A stretch of DNA of 64,000 nucleotides from Pseudomonas sp. JM0905a (lineage in GTDB: Bacteria > Pseudomonadota > Gammaproteobacteria > Pseudomonadales > Pseudomonadaceae). Shown piece after piece: positions 8,481 through 17,711 of this stretch (positions within the stretch are counted from its first letter, which is position 1; the number at the start of each line of letters is the position of its first letter). Position numbers and translations under genes: made by a program. The stretch is taken from NCBI RefSeq assembly GCF_014700075.1, contig NZ_JACXBU010000009.1, positions 62,001-126,000 on the forward strand. The letters are read 5' to 3'. The notes beneath the pieces were generated by a model. It did no database searches. It saw only the letters and a list, made by a program, of their open reading frames with translations, and was not told the DNA's origin.

Positions 8481-10184
8481 CTACTTCATCTTCTCGACTT
8501 CGAGCACTTCCGACAGGCCCAGGCCGCGCGGGTCGCTGGCGGCTTCTAGGCTGCCCTTGGCCTTGTTCCAGAACAGCACCTGCTGGTTGCCGTAGTTGCG
8601 TGTCAGCGGCTTGAGGCTATAGCCGCGCGCCTGCAGTTCTGCGCTTTCGCTGCTGCTGAAGGCGCCTGGCTCGTGTTCGATCTGGTCCGGCAGATACTGG
8701 TGGTGGTAGCGCGCCACCGCCGGCCAGCGGCTCACCGGCTGGCCGTCCAGGTATTCCAGTACCGAGAGCAGCACCATGCTGGGAATCCGGCTGCCGCCCG
8801 GGGTGCCGAAGGCGGTGAATTCCTGATCGCTCTCGATGAAGGTGGGGCTCATCGACGACAGCGGGCGCTTGCCCGAGCCCACGGCGTTGGCCTGGCTGGC
8901 GGCGAGGCCATAGGCATTGGCGCCTTCAGGGTTGGCGGCGAAGTCGTCCATCTCGTCGTTCAGCAGGACGCCGGTGCCGGGCACGGTGAAGGCGGCGCCG
9001 AAGGGCAGGTTGATGGACAGGGTGGCGGCCACGGCGTTGCCGTCCTTGTCGATTACCGCGAAATGGGTGGTGTGCTCGCCTTCATGCAGGGGTGGCGACG
9101 GCGGCAGGCTGCTGCTCGGCGTGGCGCGGCGGACGTCGATGCCGGAGGCGAGTTTCTTCAGGTAATCGGTGTCGAGCAACTTGGTCTGGGGAATTGCGAC
9201 GAAGTCCGGGTCGCCCAGCAGGCTCCGGTCGCGGTAGGCGCGGCGCAGCACTTCCACCACGTAGTGGGTGCGCTGCACGCGGTCGGCCTTGCGCCAGGGC
9301 AGCTCCTGCAGCATCGCCAGGCTCTGCGTCAGGGCGATGCCGCCGGCCGAGGGCGGCGGGGCGCCGATCAGCTCGCGGCCATCGGCAAGGGGGAAGCGGA
9401 TCGGCTGGCGTTCCACGGTCTTGTAGTCGGCCAGGTCGCGCAGGCTCCAGATGCCGCCAGCGGCATTGACGCCCTCGACCAGCTTTTCCGCCGTGGGGCC
9501 GCTGTAGAAACCGGCCTTGCCGTAGCGGGCCATGCGTTCCAGGGTGTTGGCCAGCTCCGGCTGGCGCAGCAGGCTGAACTCTTCCGGCACTTCGCCCTTG
9601 TCGTCGAGGAACAGGCGGGCGGTCTCGCGATCATCACGCATGGACGACAGGCGCCAGGAGGCGCGCTCACGGTAGATGCGATCTACCGAAATGCCATCGC
9701 GGGCCAGGCGGATCGCAGGGGTCAGGCTATCGGCCAATGGCAGCCGGCCATAGTGGCCGGCGAGATCCGCCAGGGCTGCCGGCAGGCCAGGGATGGCGGC
9801 GGCCAGCGGGCCGTCCAGTGACAGGGCCGGGTCGACCTTGCCGTCGCGCACGTAGAGCCGCGGATGGGCGGCCAGCGGCGCACGTTCACGGGCGTCGAGG
9901 AAACGGTAGACAGGCTTTTCGCCGGCCTGGCGGAGCAGGAAGAAACCGCCGCCGCCCAGGCCGGACCCATAAGGCTCGGCAACGGCAAGGGCGGCGCTGA
10001 TGGCGACTGCGGCGTCGAAGGCGTTGCCGCCCTGGGCCAGGGTTTCCAGGCCGGCCACTGTGGCCGAAGGGTGGGGCGTGGCGACCGCCGCGCGGCCCGG
10101 CTGGGCGGCCTGCACGGCGCCCGCGAGCAGAAGCAGCGTGGCGAGCAGCGCGCCGCGATAGGCGCCGCGTACCGGGCGGCCCAC
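8481..10184 (-). CDS. ggt: Gamma-glutamyltransferase (gamma-glutamyltranspeptidase) precursor
   Basis: A periplasmic Ntn-hydrolase that cleaves gamma-glutamyl bonds of glutathione and its conjugates. The 567-residue precursor starts at a GTG and has a signal peptide (residues 1-26, ending AVQA). The autoprocessing site and catalytic threonine lie in GEHTTHFAVIDKDG (Thr372 by count), followed by the SINLPFGA and GTGVLLNDEMDDF blocks that bind glutamate. The large subunit precedes it. The gene begins only 3 bp after the ferredoxin stop codon, so the two are cotranscribed. It differs from a second ggt copy that many pseudomonads carry elsewhere. Confidence 0.95.
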   Translation of the reverse strand: MGRPVRGAYRGALLATLLLLAGAVQAAQPGRAAVATPHPSATVAGLETLAQGGNAFDAAVAISAALAVAEPYGSGLGGGGFFLLRQAGEKPVYRFLDARERAPLAAHPRLYVRDGKVDPALSLDGPLAAAIPGLPAALADLAGHYGRLPLADSLTPAIRLARDGISVDRIYRERASWRLSSMRDDRETARLFLDDKGEVPEEFSLLRQPELANTLERMARYGKAGFYSGPTAEKLVEGVNAAGGIWSLRDLADYKTVERQPIRFPLADGRELIGAPPPSAGGIALTQSLAMLQELPWRKADRVQRTHYVVEVLRRAYRDRSLLGDPDFVAIPQTKLLDTDYLKKLASGIDVRRATPSSSLPPSPPLHEGEHTTHFAVIDKDGNAVAATLSINLPFGAAFTVPGTGVLLNDEMDDFAANPEGANAYGLAASQANAVGSGKRPLSSMSPTFIESDQEFTAFGTPGGSRIPSMVLLSVLEYLDGQPVSRWPAVARYHHQYLPDQIEHEPGAFSSSESAELQARGYSLKPLTRNYGNQQVLFWNKAKGSLEAASDPRGLGLSEVLEVEKMK

Positions 10185-10187
10185 GGG

Positions 10188-10559
<372 letters not shown>

Positions 10560-10569
10560 TCAGTATCTC

Positions 10570-10677
10570 GCGAGCTAGAGAAGAGCAAGCCGGAAATGGC
10601 CGAGGGCGCGGAGTTTACGAGCTGTAAATGAGCTAGCCCGAGGCCATTTTCAACGCAGCTATTCCGACGCGCAGCAG
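10570..10677. repeat. Dispersed intergenic element, copy 1
   Basis: Most of the 247-bp gap between fdx and coaD is one copy of an element found again in reverse orientation at 63869-63972. The conserved core is GCGGAGTTTAC..GCTGTAAATGAGC (10608-10633), itself holding a TTTAC/GTAAA inverted repeat. The tail has CAACGCAGC and ends GCGCAGCAG. Outer arms (GAAATGGCC near 10593 and GGCCATTTT near 10642) pair with each other although copy 2 uses other arm bases. No ORF or IS features are present. Confidence 0.7.
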
Positions 10678-10686
10678 ATCCTGAGG

Positions 10687-11626
<940 letters not shown>

Positions 11627-11654
11627 GGACCTTCTCCTCGAGGCGCGCCGTTCA

Positions 11655-13250
11655 TTACGCCCTGCCCAGTCGCTCGGCCAGCCCCGTGGCCAGCTTGGCG
11701 GTGAGACCGTAGACCGAGAGCTGCGGGTTGGCACCGATGCTGGTGGGGAACAGCGAGCCGTCGTGGATGGAAAGGTTAGCCAATTGATGGTGGCGGCCCA
11801 GGCTGTCGGTCACCGCCAGCTTCGGGTCCTCGCCCATGGCGCAGCCGCCCATCACGTGGGCACTGCCCAGGCGGGTGCGGTAGAGCTCCATCGGCAGGCC
11901 GTCGATCAGCTTGCGGGCTTCATCCAGGGTCTTCACGTAGTCGGCGTCGCTGTGCATCGGCAGCACGGCGCGGGCGCCGGCGGCGAACTGGATCTCGGCC
12001 ATGACGTGGTAGGCCCGGCGGATGCCGTCCCAGGTGTAGTCGGTCATGTGGTAGTCGAGCACTGGACTGCCGTCGCCGCGCAGCTCCACGGTGCCCTCGG
12101 CGCTGTCCGGGTGGAAGCCGTCGCGCATTAGCGCCAGCATCACGTTGGTGTGCGGCAGCTGTTCCATGCGCAGGGCGTTGTCGACTCCGAAACGGCCCAG
12201 CAGTGTGGAGGTAAGCGCGGGTTGCAGCGGCGGAACCTCCAGCTTGTAGGACATGCGCCCGGTGGCGCCGTCGTCCCACTGGAAGTGGTCGGAATAGATC
12301 GACTGCGGCGCGCCGTAGAAGGGGTTGATCAGCCGGTCGAACTGCGCGGCGGAGAAGTTCACCACGTGCAGGAAGGTGCGCTTGCCGGCGCGGCCGTGCG
12401 GGTCCGGTGCATCGGAGCGCATCAACAGGGCAGGGGTGTTGATGCCGCCGCCGGACAGCACGTAGTGACGCGCCTTGACGGTGATCTTGCGGCCATTGGG
12501 GGCTACGCAACGCTCGTCCAGGCCGAGGCATTCGAGGCCGCGGACCTTGTCGCCTTCGAACAGCAGCTTGTCGGCGCGGGCGAGGTAGAGCAGCTCGCCG
12601 CCCTTTTCCAGGGTGGCGGGAATGGTAGTGACCAGCATCGACTGCTTGGCGTTGGTGGGGCAGCCCATGCCGCAGTAACCCAGGTTCCAGCAGCCACGCA
12701 CGTTGCGCGGGATGACCTTCCAGTGCAGCCCGAGCTTCTCGCAGCCGAGACGGATCACATCGTTGTTCGGGTTCGGCGGAATGGCCCAGGGGGCGACGCC
12801 CAGGCGCTGTTCCATCTTTTCGAACCAGGGAGCCATCTCGGCGACCGACATCCCTTTCACGCCGTGCTCGCGGGCCCAGTGTTCAAGCGTGGGTTCCGGG
12901 GTACGGAAGCTGGAGGTCCAGTTCACCAGGGTGGTGCCACCGACCGCGCGGCCCTGGAGGATGGTGATGGCGCCGTCCTTGGTCATGCGGCCGATGCCTT
13001 CCTGGTAGAGGCTCGGGTAGGCCTCGGCCTCCTGCATCTTGAAGTCGGAGCTGGTCTTCAGCGGGCCTTCCTCGATCAGCAGCACCTTGAAACCCGCCGC
13101 ACTGAGGATTTCCGCCGTGGTGCCGCCACCGGCACCGCTGCCGACGATGGCGACGTCGGCTTCCAGGGTCAGGTCGTTTTCAAGGCGCGAGCCGTTGTGG
13201 GTTTTCCAGCCGCGGGCCAGGCCTTCGGCGAACAGATCGGGTACAGGCAT
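11655..13250 (-). CDS. GMC family oxidoreductase
   Basis: A 531-residue FAD-dependent alcohol dehydrogenase/oxidase of the GMC family. The dinucleotide-binding motif VGSGAGG is at residues 36-42 and the FAD-linked block GRAVGGTTLVNW further on. The C-terminal substrate domain holds GSAHVMGGCAMGEDP and the conserved GANPQLSVYGLTAKLA end. It has no signal peptide of its own. The next gene upstream (13304-13849) encodes a Tat-signal protein, so export as a complex is likely. With the aldehyde dehydrogenase upstream, an alcohol to aldehyde to acid pathway is suggested. The substrate is unknown. Confidence 0.9.
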   Translation of the reverse strand: MPVPDLFAEGLARGWKTHNGSRLENDLTLEADVAIVGSGAGGGTTAEILSAAGFKVLLIEEGPLKTSSDFKMQEAEAYPSLYQEGIGRMTKDGAITILQGRAVGGTTLVNWTSSFRTPEPTLEHWAREHGVKGMSVAEMAPWFEKMEQRLGVAPWAIPPNPNNDVIRLGCEKLGLHWKVIPRNVRGCWNLGYCGMGCPTNAKQSMLVTTIPATLEKGGELLYLARADKLLFEGDKVRGLECLGLDERCVAPNGRKITVKARHYVLSGGGINTPALLMRSDAPDPHGRAGKRTFLHVVNFSAAQFDRLINPFYGAPQSIYSDHFQWDDGATGRMSYKLEVPPLQPALTSTLLGRFGVDNALRMEQLPHTNVMLALMRDGFHPDSAEGTVELRGDGSPVLDYHMTDYTWDGIRRAYHVMAEIQFAAGARAVLPMHSDADYVKTLDEARKLIDGLPMELYRTRLGSAHVMGGCAMGEDPKLAVTDSLGRHHQLANLSIHDGSLFPTSIGANPQLSVYGLTAKLATGLAERLGRA

Positions 13251-13303
13251 TTCAGGGTCTCGGGCGAGTTCTTGTCGTTATTCGATGAAGCGCGCGGGCA
13301 CCG

Positions 13304-13849
13304 TCAAACGGTGGGCGGGCCTGGGTAACCGCAATGTGCCCAGGATTCCGGGCGGCCGTACCAGGCCATCATCACCAGTTGCAGCAGGGAGGCGTGGCCC
13401 ATCTTCAAGAGGCCGATGGAGCTGTGTTCCCAGCGCGAAAGGAATTCGCGGACGTCCTGGGCGCCGGCCCTGTCCCAGCTGCCCCAGATGCCGGTCAGTG
13501 GGCCACGGGTGATCGGCAGGGCGAGCACGTCGAACAACTGCAGGGTCAGCTTGAGCATTTCCGGCGACAGGCGGTGCAGGGCGTAGTCCAGGCTTTGCAG
13601 GGTGCCGTCCACGGCAGAGACCATCTTTTCGACGGGTACCGCGCCTTCCAGCATCACCGGCACCAGGGCCCGGAGGAAGGGCATGTCGGACTGGCGCAAC
13701 ACCGCGAATCCGCCGGCTGGCACGCTGGCCGAGCAACCGCTGAGGCTGGCGGTCACACCAGCGGTGGCGAGGAAGGCCGAGCCGAACAGGCCGACCTTGA
13801 GCAGGTTGCGCCGGGAAAGCCCCGGCGCCTCGAGGGTGGTATCGCTCAT
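13304..13849 (-). CDS. Tat-signal protein, likely small partner subunit of the GMC oxidoreductase
   Basis: A 181-residue protein with a twin-arginine leader (SRRNLLKVG at residues 12-20, hydrophobic stretch to about 35) and a possible lipobox (LSGC). The mature part is helical (MLKLTLQLFDVLALPITRGP, and GYPGPP near the end). Its position beside a GMC enzyme resembles the small subunit of periplasmic gluconate or sorbitol dehydrogenases, which carry the Tat signal for the flavoprotein. That comparison is inference from layout and size; I do not see a diagnostic motif. It lies 53 bp ahead of the GMC gene, on the same strand. Confidence 0.75.
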   Translation of the reverse strand: MSDTTLEAPGLSRRNLLKVGLFGSAFLATAGVTASLSGCSASVPAGGFAVLRQSDMPFLRALVPVMLEGAVPVEKMVSAVDGTLQSLDYALHRLSPEMLKLTLQLFDVLALPITRGPLTGIWGSWDRAGAQDVREFLSRWEHSSIGLLKMGHASLLQLVMMAWYGRPESWAHCGYPGPPTV

Positions 13850-13877
13850 TCTTGTTATCTGCCTGCGAAAGCCCGGA

Positions 13878-15308
13878 TCAGCGGACGAAGAGTTTGAAGA
13901 CCAGCTTCTGGATGGCCTTGCCGTAGGGCGGGTAGATCAGCTTCGCGGCGTTGAAGCGCTGCTTGATGAATACACCCTTGGCCTTGCTGAAGGTCAGGAA
14001 GCCTTCGTGGCCGTGGTAATGACCCATGCCGGACGGGCCGACGCCGCCGAAGGGCATGTCGTCCTGGGCCACGTGCAGCAGGGTGTCGTTCAGGCACACA
14101 CCGCCGGAATGGGTTTCGTTGAGGACGCGTTGCTGCTCGCTCCGGCCGTAACCGAAGTAGTAGAGCGCCAGCGGACGCGGGCGGTCGTTGATGTAGCTGA
14201 AGGCATCGTCGATGTTGCGGTAGGGGACCACCGGCAGCAGGGGGCCGAAGATCTCTTCCTGCATCAGCTTCATGTCATCGGTGGCATTCAGCACGACGGT
14301 GTGCGGCAGGCGGCGGCCCTGGGCTTCGGGGAACAGCGGCACCAGGCGTGCGCCCTTGGCTTCGGCGTCGGCCAGGTAGCCTTTCAGGCGGCCCAGCTGA
14401 CGCTCGTTGATGATGGCGGTGTAGTCGGGGTTGTCGGTCAGCTGCGGGTAGAAGCCCTTCACGGCCTGGCGATAGGCCTCGACGAAGCCGTCTACGCGGT
14501 CTTCCGGCACCAGTACGTAGTCCGGCGCCACGCAGGTCTGGCCCGCGTTGAGGGTTTTGCCGAAGGCGATGCGCTCGGCGGCGTCGGCCAGGGGCACGTC
14601 GGCGGAAACGATGGCCGGCGACTTGCCGCCCAGCTCCAGGGTCACCGGGGTCAGGTTCTCGGCGGCGGCGCGCATCACGTGCTTGCCGATGCTGGTGGCG
14701 CCGGTGAACAGCAGGTGGTCGAAGGGTAGGCGGGAGAAGGCCACGCCCACCTCGGCCTCACCCAGGGCCACGGCCACCAGGTCTTCAGGGAAGATGCGCG
14801 CCAGGAGGTCTTTCACCAGCTGCGAGGTGGCCGGGGTGGACTCGCTCATCTTGATCATCACACGGTTGCCCGCGGCCAGGGCGCCCACCAGCGGGCCGAT
14901 GGCCAGGAACAGCGGGTAGTTCCACGGCACGATCACGCCGACCACACCCAGCGGCTGGTAGACCACCTTGGCCGAGGCCGGCTGAAAGGCCAGGCCGACG
15001 CCACGGCGGGACGGCCTCATCCATTTCTTCAGGCGCTTGGCGGAGTAGTGGATGCCGTGGAGGCTGGGCATGATCTCGGCGAGCCGCGTCTCGTCGGCCG
15101 AGCGATTGCTGAAGTCCTGGGAGATGGCGGCAATCAGCGCGTCCTGCTCGGTGAACAGCAGCTCGCGGAGGGATTTCAGCCACTGGATGCGCTGCTCGGC
15201 GCTGGGCATGGGGTTGGCGCGAAAGGCCTCGCGCTGGCGCTGGAAGAGGGCTTCCAGCTGGCTGATCTGCTGCTGGCTCTGTTGCAGGTAGGCGATGTCG
15301 GCGACCAT
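13878..15308 (-). CDS. Coniferyl-aldehyde-dehydrogenase-type NAD(P)-dependent aldehyde dehydrogenase
   Basis: A 476-residue class 3-like aldehyde dehydrogenase of the CalB group. The active-site region reads GQTCVAPDYVLVP (catalytic Cys) with ELGGKSP containing the general-base Glu, and VPWNYPLFLAIGPL lining the cofactor site. A C-terminal hydrophobic or basic tail, as in fatty-aldehyde enzymes, is present (KLVFKLFVR). Start 15308 (MVADIAYLQQ) is preferred to the ATG 30 bases upstream. It is the first gene of the reverse-strand oxidation cluster and faces the divergent TetR gene, with a palindrome at 15397-15414 between them. Confidence 0.9.
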   Translation of the reverse strand: MVADIAYLQQSQQQISQLEALFQRQREAFRANPMPSAEQRIQWLKSLRELLFTEQDALIAAISQDFSNRSADETRLAEIMPSLHGIHYSAKRLKKWMRPSRRGVGLAFQPASAKVVYQPLGVVGVIVPWNYPLFLAIGPLVGALAAGNRVMIKMSESTPATSQLVKDLLARIFPEDLVAVALGEAEVGVAFSRLPFDHLLFTGATSIGKHVMRAAAENLTPVTLELGGKSPAIVSADVPLADAAERIAFGKTLNAGQTCVAPDYVLVPEDRVDGFVEAYRQAVKGFYPQLTDNPDYTAIINERQLGRLKGYLADAEAKGARLVPLFPEAQGRRLPHTVVLNATDDMKLMQEEIFGPLLPVVPYRNIDDAFSYINDRPRPLALYYFGYGRSEQQRVLNETHSGGVCLNDTLLHVAQDDMPFGGVGPSGMGHYHGHEGFLTFSKAKGVFIKQRFNAAKLIYPPYGKAIQKLVFKLFVR

Positions 15309-15396
15309 GGCGCGGTTCCTCGGCGGCTCCGGGAGCATTGTTCGAATCCGCCTGGCGGACGCGACCTGACTCTATTGTTTTGGTGTCGCTGGATTT

Positions 15397-15414
15397 TTAG
15401 AGCAATTGCTCTAA
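15397..15414. promoter_or_regulatory. Perfect 18-bp palindrome, candidate TetR operator
   Basis: TTAGAGCAATTGCTCTAA is a perfect inverted repeat in the divergent region between the aldehyde dehydrogenase and tetR-type genes. It sits about 90 bp before the dehydrogenase start and 150 bp before the regulator start. Size, symmetry and place fit an operator for the adjacent TetR-family protein. The rest of the 257-bp gap shows no other strong signal. Confidence 0.6.
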
Positions 15415-15565
15415 TCTGTCAAATAGCTTGCCCGCCAGCCCGTCCGGCGGCAGCCCAACGAAATGCTGGACGGGGCGGCTGCCAGTAACACCGGGTGTTT
15501 CCCGAGTGCCGCGCGGTGTACCTTTATCGCTCGCCGCGCCTACCGATTGCAGGAACCACCGCCCG

Positions 15566-16231
15566 ATGGCACCAAGACCCAAGACCCGCGACCGCATCGT
15601 TCTGGAGAGCCTCGGGCTGTTCAACATCCAGGGTGAGCGCAACGTCACCACCAACCACATTGCCGCGCACCTGGGCATGTCGCCGGGCAACCTGTACTAC
15701 CACTTCCGCAACAAGCAGGAAATCATCGCCGAGCTGTTCGGCCTCTACGAGGCGCGGGTGGACAGCTTCCTGCGCCTGCCGGAGGGGCGCGGTGTGACGG
15801 TGGAGGACAAGACTTTCTATCTGGAGTCCCTGCTGGCGGCCATGTGGGATTTCCGCTTCCTGCATCGCGACCTGGAGCACCTGCTGGAGTCCGATGTGGA
15901 ACTCGCCGCGCGTTACCGGCTCTTCGCCCAGCGCTGCCTCGACCACGCCCAGGCCATTTATCGCGGCTTCGTCAGCGCGGGCATCCTGCTGATGAACCCC
16001 GCCCAGGTCGAAGCCCTGACCCTCAATAGCTGGATCATCGTCACCTCCTGGGTGCGCTTCCTCTGCACCACTCGTGGTGAAGCCGCCGATCTCAGCCAGG
16101 AACTGCTGCGCCGTGGCATCTACCAGGTGCTGGCGCTGGAAAGCGGCTACCTCGCGCCCGAAGTGCAGCCAGCGGTCAAGGCACTGTACGAGAAGCTCTA
16201 CGTGCCGCTGGAGCAGGTGGTACCGAGCTGA
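15566..16231 (+). CDS. TetR/AcrR family transcriptional regulator
   Basis: A 221-residue regulator. The N-terminal helix-turn-helix spans residues about 8-55 (RIVLESLGLFN then HIAAHLGMSPGNLYYHFRNK, a textbook recognition helix). The C-terminal ligand-binding part contains LESDVELAARYRLFAQRCL and resembles the TetR_C group often linked to fatty acid or hydrophobic ligands. It is divergent from the aldehyde dehydrogenase/GMC cluster and probably represses both via the 15397-15414 palindrome. The ligand is unknown. Start 15566 has upstream AGGAACC. Confidence 0.9.
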   Translation: MAPRPKTRDRIVLESLGLFNIQGERNVTTNHIAAHLGMSPGNLYYHFRNKQEIIAELFGLYEARVDSFLRLPEGRGVTVEDKTFYLESLLAAMWDFRFLHRDLEHLLESDVELAARYRLFAQRCLDHAQAIYRGFVSAGILLMNPAQVEALTLNSWIIVTSWVRFLCTTRGEAADLSQELLRRGIYQVLALESGYLAPEVQPAVKALYEKLYVPLEQVVPS

Positions 16232-16314
16232 TCGAGGGAAATTTGACGCGTGTTAAGGCGAAGCGGCGCGTCTATAGTGAGAAAATTGAGCCAAGGAATG
16301 CTTGAGTTTTATCC

Positions 16315-17709
16315 ATGTCCAGAACCACACCCAGGATTGCGTTACTTGGCGCTGGTCCGTATCGATTCCCCGGCATTGAGCTGGAATGCTACAACGATCT
16401 TGCGAGCCTGCAGGGCAATTCCGAAGCCGATGTGCTGTTGGTCGACCTGCCGGGCGAACAGGCGGGCCCGGCCTTGCGGAGCCTGCGCCTCGATCCCCGC
16501 TATCGCTTCAGTCTGATCTACTGCTGCCAGGACCAGGATCCCTGGTGCATTGCCCTGGGTGACGGCCCGCCGCCGGCCGACCCGGGTGCGATCACGCCCC
16601 TCTGGCGCCTCTGGCGCGAGCGCCTTGGCCTTTTCAATCGCGGAGCCGCCCCTGAACGCTTCGAGGAACGGGTGATGGCGTGGCTCTGGCTGCGCTCACG
16701 CGGTGAAGTCCTTGCAGTGCGTGATGCCGGCGTGCCCCAGCATTACCGCTATCCGCTGCTGGAAGTCCTCGGTAACGAAGAGACCATCAATCAATTCTCC
16801 TGGCTACAGCTGATGAGCCAGCAGGGCTGGCTGGAGGAGGGGGCACTGCAGGACCGGCTGCGCTTGTGCACCAGCTGTGGGTCGGGCCGTCTCAACTACG
16901 TGGATGTCTGCCCCGAGTGCCAGGCCCTGGACATCGGTCGCCAGCCTTCGCTGCATTGCTTCACCTGCGGGCACGTCGGCCCCCAGGAACACTTCCTCAA
17001 GGAAGGCGTGCTGCTCTGCCCGAACTGCCTGACCCGTCTTCGCCATATTGGCAGCGACTACGACCGTCCGCTGGAGAACTACCGCTGCCGCAACTGCCAG
17101 GCCTTTTTCGTCGATGCCGCGGTGGATGCGCGCTGCCTGGACTGCGGCCAGTCCCACGCGCCCGACAAGCTGCGCGTGCGCGAGATACGCCACTTCCGCC
17201 TGGCCGAGGCCGGGCGCCTGAGGTGCCGGGAAGGCTTCGGCGCCGGGGCGATGAACATCGAGCGCTTCGGCAGCCTGAACTTGCTGCCACGCCAGGCTTT
17301 CCTCGATCTGCTGAACTGGCAGCTGCAACTGACGCGACGGCACCGGGATCCGGCCTTCTCGCTACTCGGTCTGCGTTTCGTCAACCTGTTGGAAACCCTC
17401 TCCCAACTCGGCGAGATGCGCGGCCACGCGCTGGTAGACGGGCTGGTGGAGCGCCTGCAGGAAGCCGTGCGGGAAACCGATCGTTGTTGCCGGCTGAGCG
17501 AGGAGGTGCTCTGGCTGCTGATGCCGCACACCGATGCCACCGGCATGGAAGTGGTGCGCAAGCGCCTGGTCAAGGGCGCGGAGCGCCTGACCGCTGGACA
17601 GGCGACGCCCATCGAGGTGCGGTTGGCCGTCTTCACGGCTCCCGATGATCAGCAGGAACAGGAAGACGCTGCCCTGCTGCTGGCGCGTCTGGGCGGACAG
17701 TTGGGCTGA
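16315..17709 (+). CDS. Pseudo-receiver / TackOD1 zinc-ribbon / degenerate GGDEF protein
   Basis: A soluble 464-residue protein with three parts. Residues 1-85 look like a receiver fold without the phosphorylation site (DVLLVDLPGEQ at 39-49). Residues 140-280 carry six CxxC pairs (185/188, 199/202, 215/218, 235/238, 258/261, 274/277) with CGHVGPQEHF and IGSDYDRP between them, the layout I know from the TackOD1 thaumarchaeal output domain. Residues 310-455 are a GGDEF fold in which the active-site GG(D/E)EF is replaced by SEEVL (395-399), while RETD (386-389) keeps the exact five-residue spacing of the c-di-GMP inhibitory site. This suggests a c-di-GMP receptor without cyclase activity, as in PelD. 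It leads a four-gene operon with a 2-nt gap to the glycosyltransferase. The RBS is weak. Confidence 0.82.
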   Translation: MSRTTPRIALLGAGPYRFPGIELECYNDLASLQGNSEADVLLVDLPGEQAGPALRSLRLDPRYRFSLIYCCQDQDPWCIALGDGPPPADPGAITPLWRLWRERLGLFNRGAAPERFEERVMAWLWLRSRGEVLAVRDAGVPQHYRYPLLEVLGNEETINQFSWLQLMSQQGWLEEGALQDRLRLCTSCGSGRLNYVDVCPECQALDIGRQPSLHCFTCGHVGPQEHFLKEGVLLCPNCLTRLRHIGSDYDRPLENYRCRNCQAFFVDAAVDARCLDCGQSHAPDKLRVREIRHFRLAEAGRLRCREGFGAGAMNIERFGSLNLLPRQAFLDLLNWQLQLTRRHRDPAFSLLGLRFVNLLETLSQLGEMRGHALVDGLVERLQEAVRETDRCCRLSEEVLWLLMPHTDATGMEVVRKRLVKGAERLTAGQATPIEVRLAVFTAPDDQQEQEDAALLLARLGGQLG

Positions 17710-17711
17710 GC

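Noticed and set aside
16243-16278. TTGACG and TATAGT as the promoter of the exopolysaccharide-type operon
   Set aside because: The boxes are 24 bp apart, too far for sigma-70. A start of transcription in this 83-bp gap is likely, but I cannot place it.
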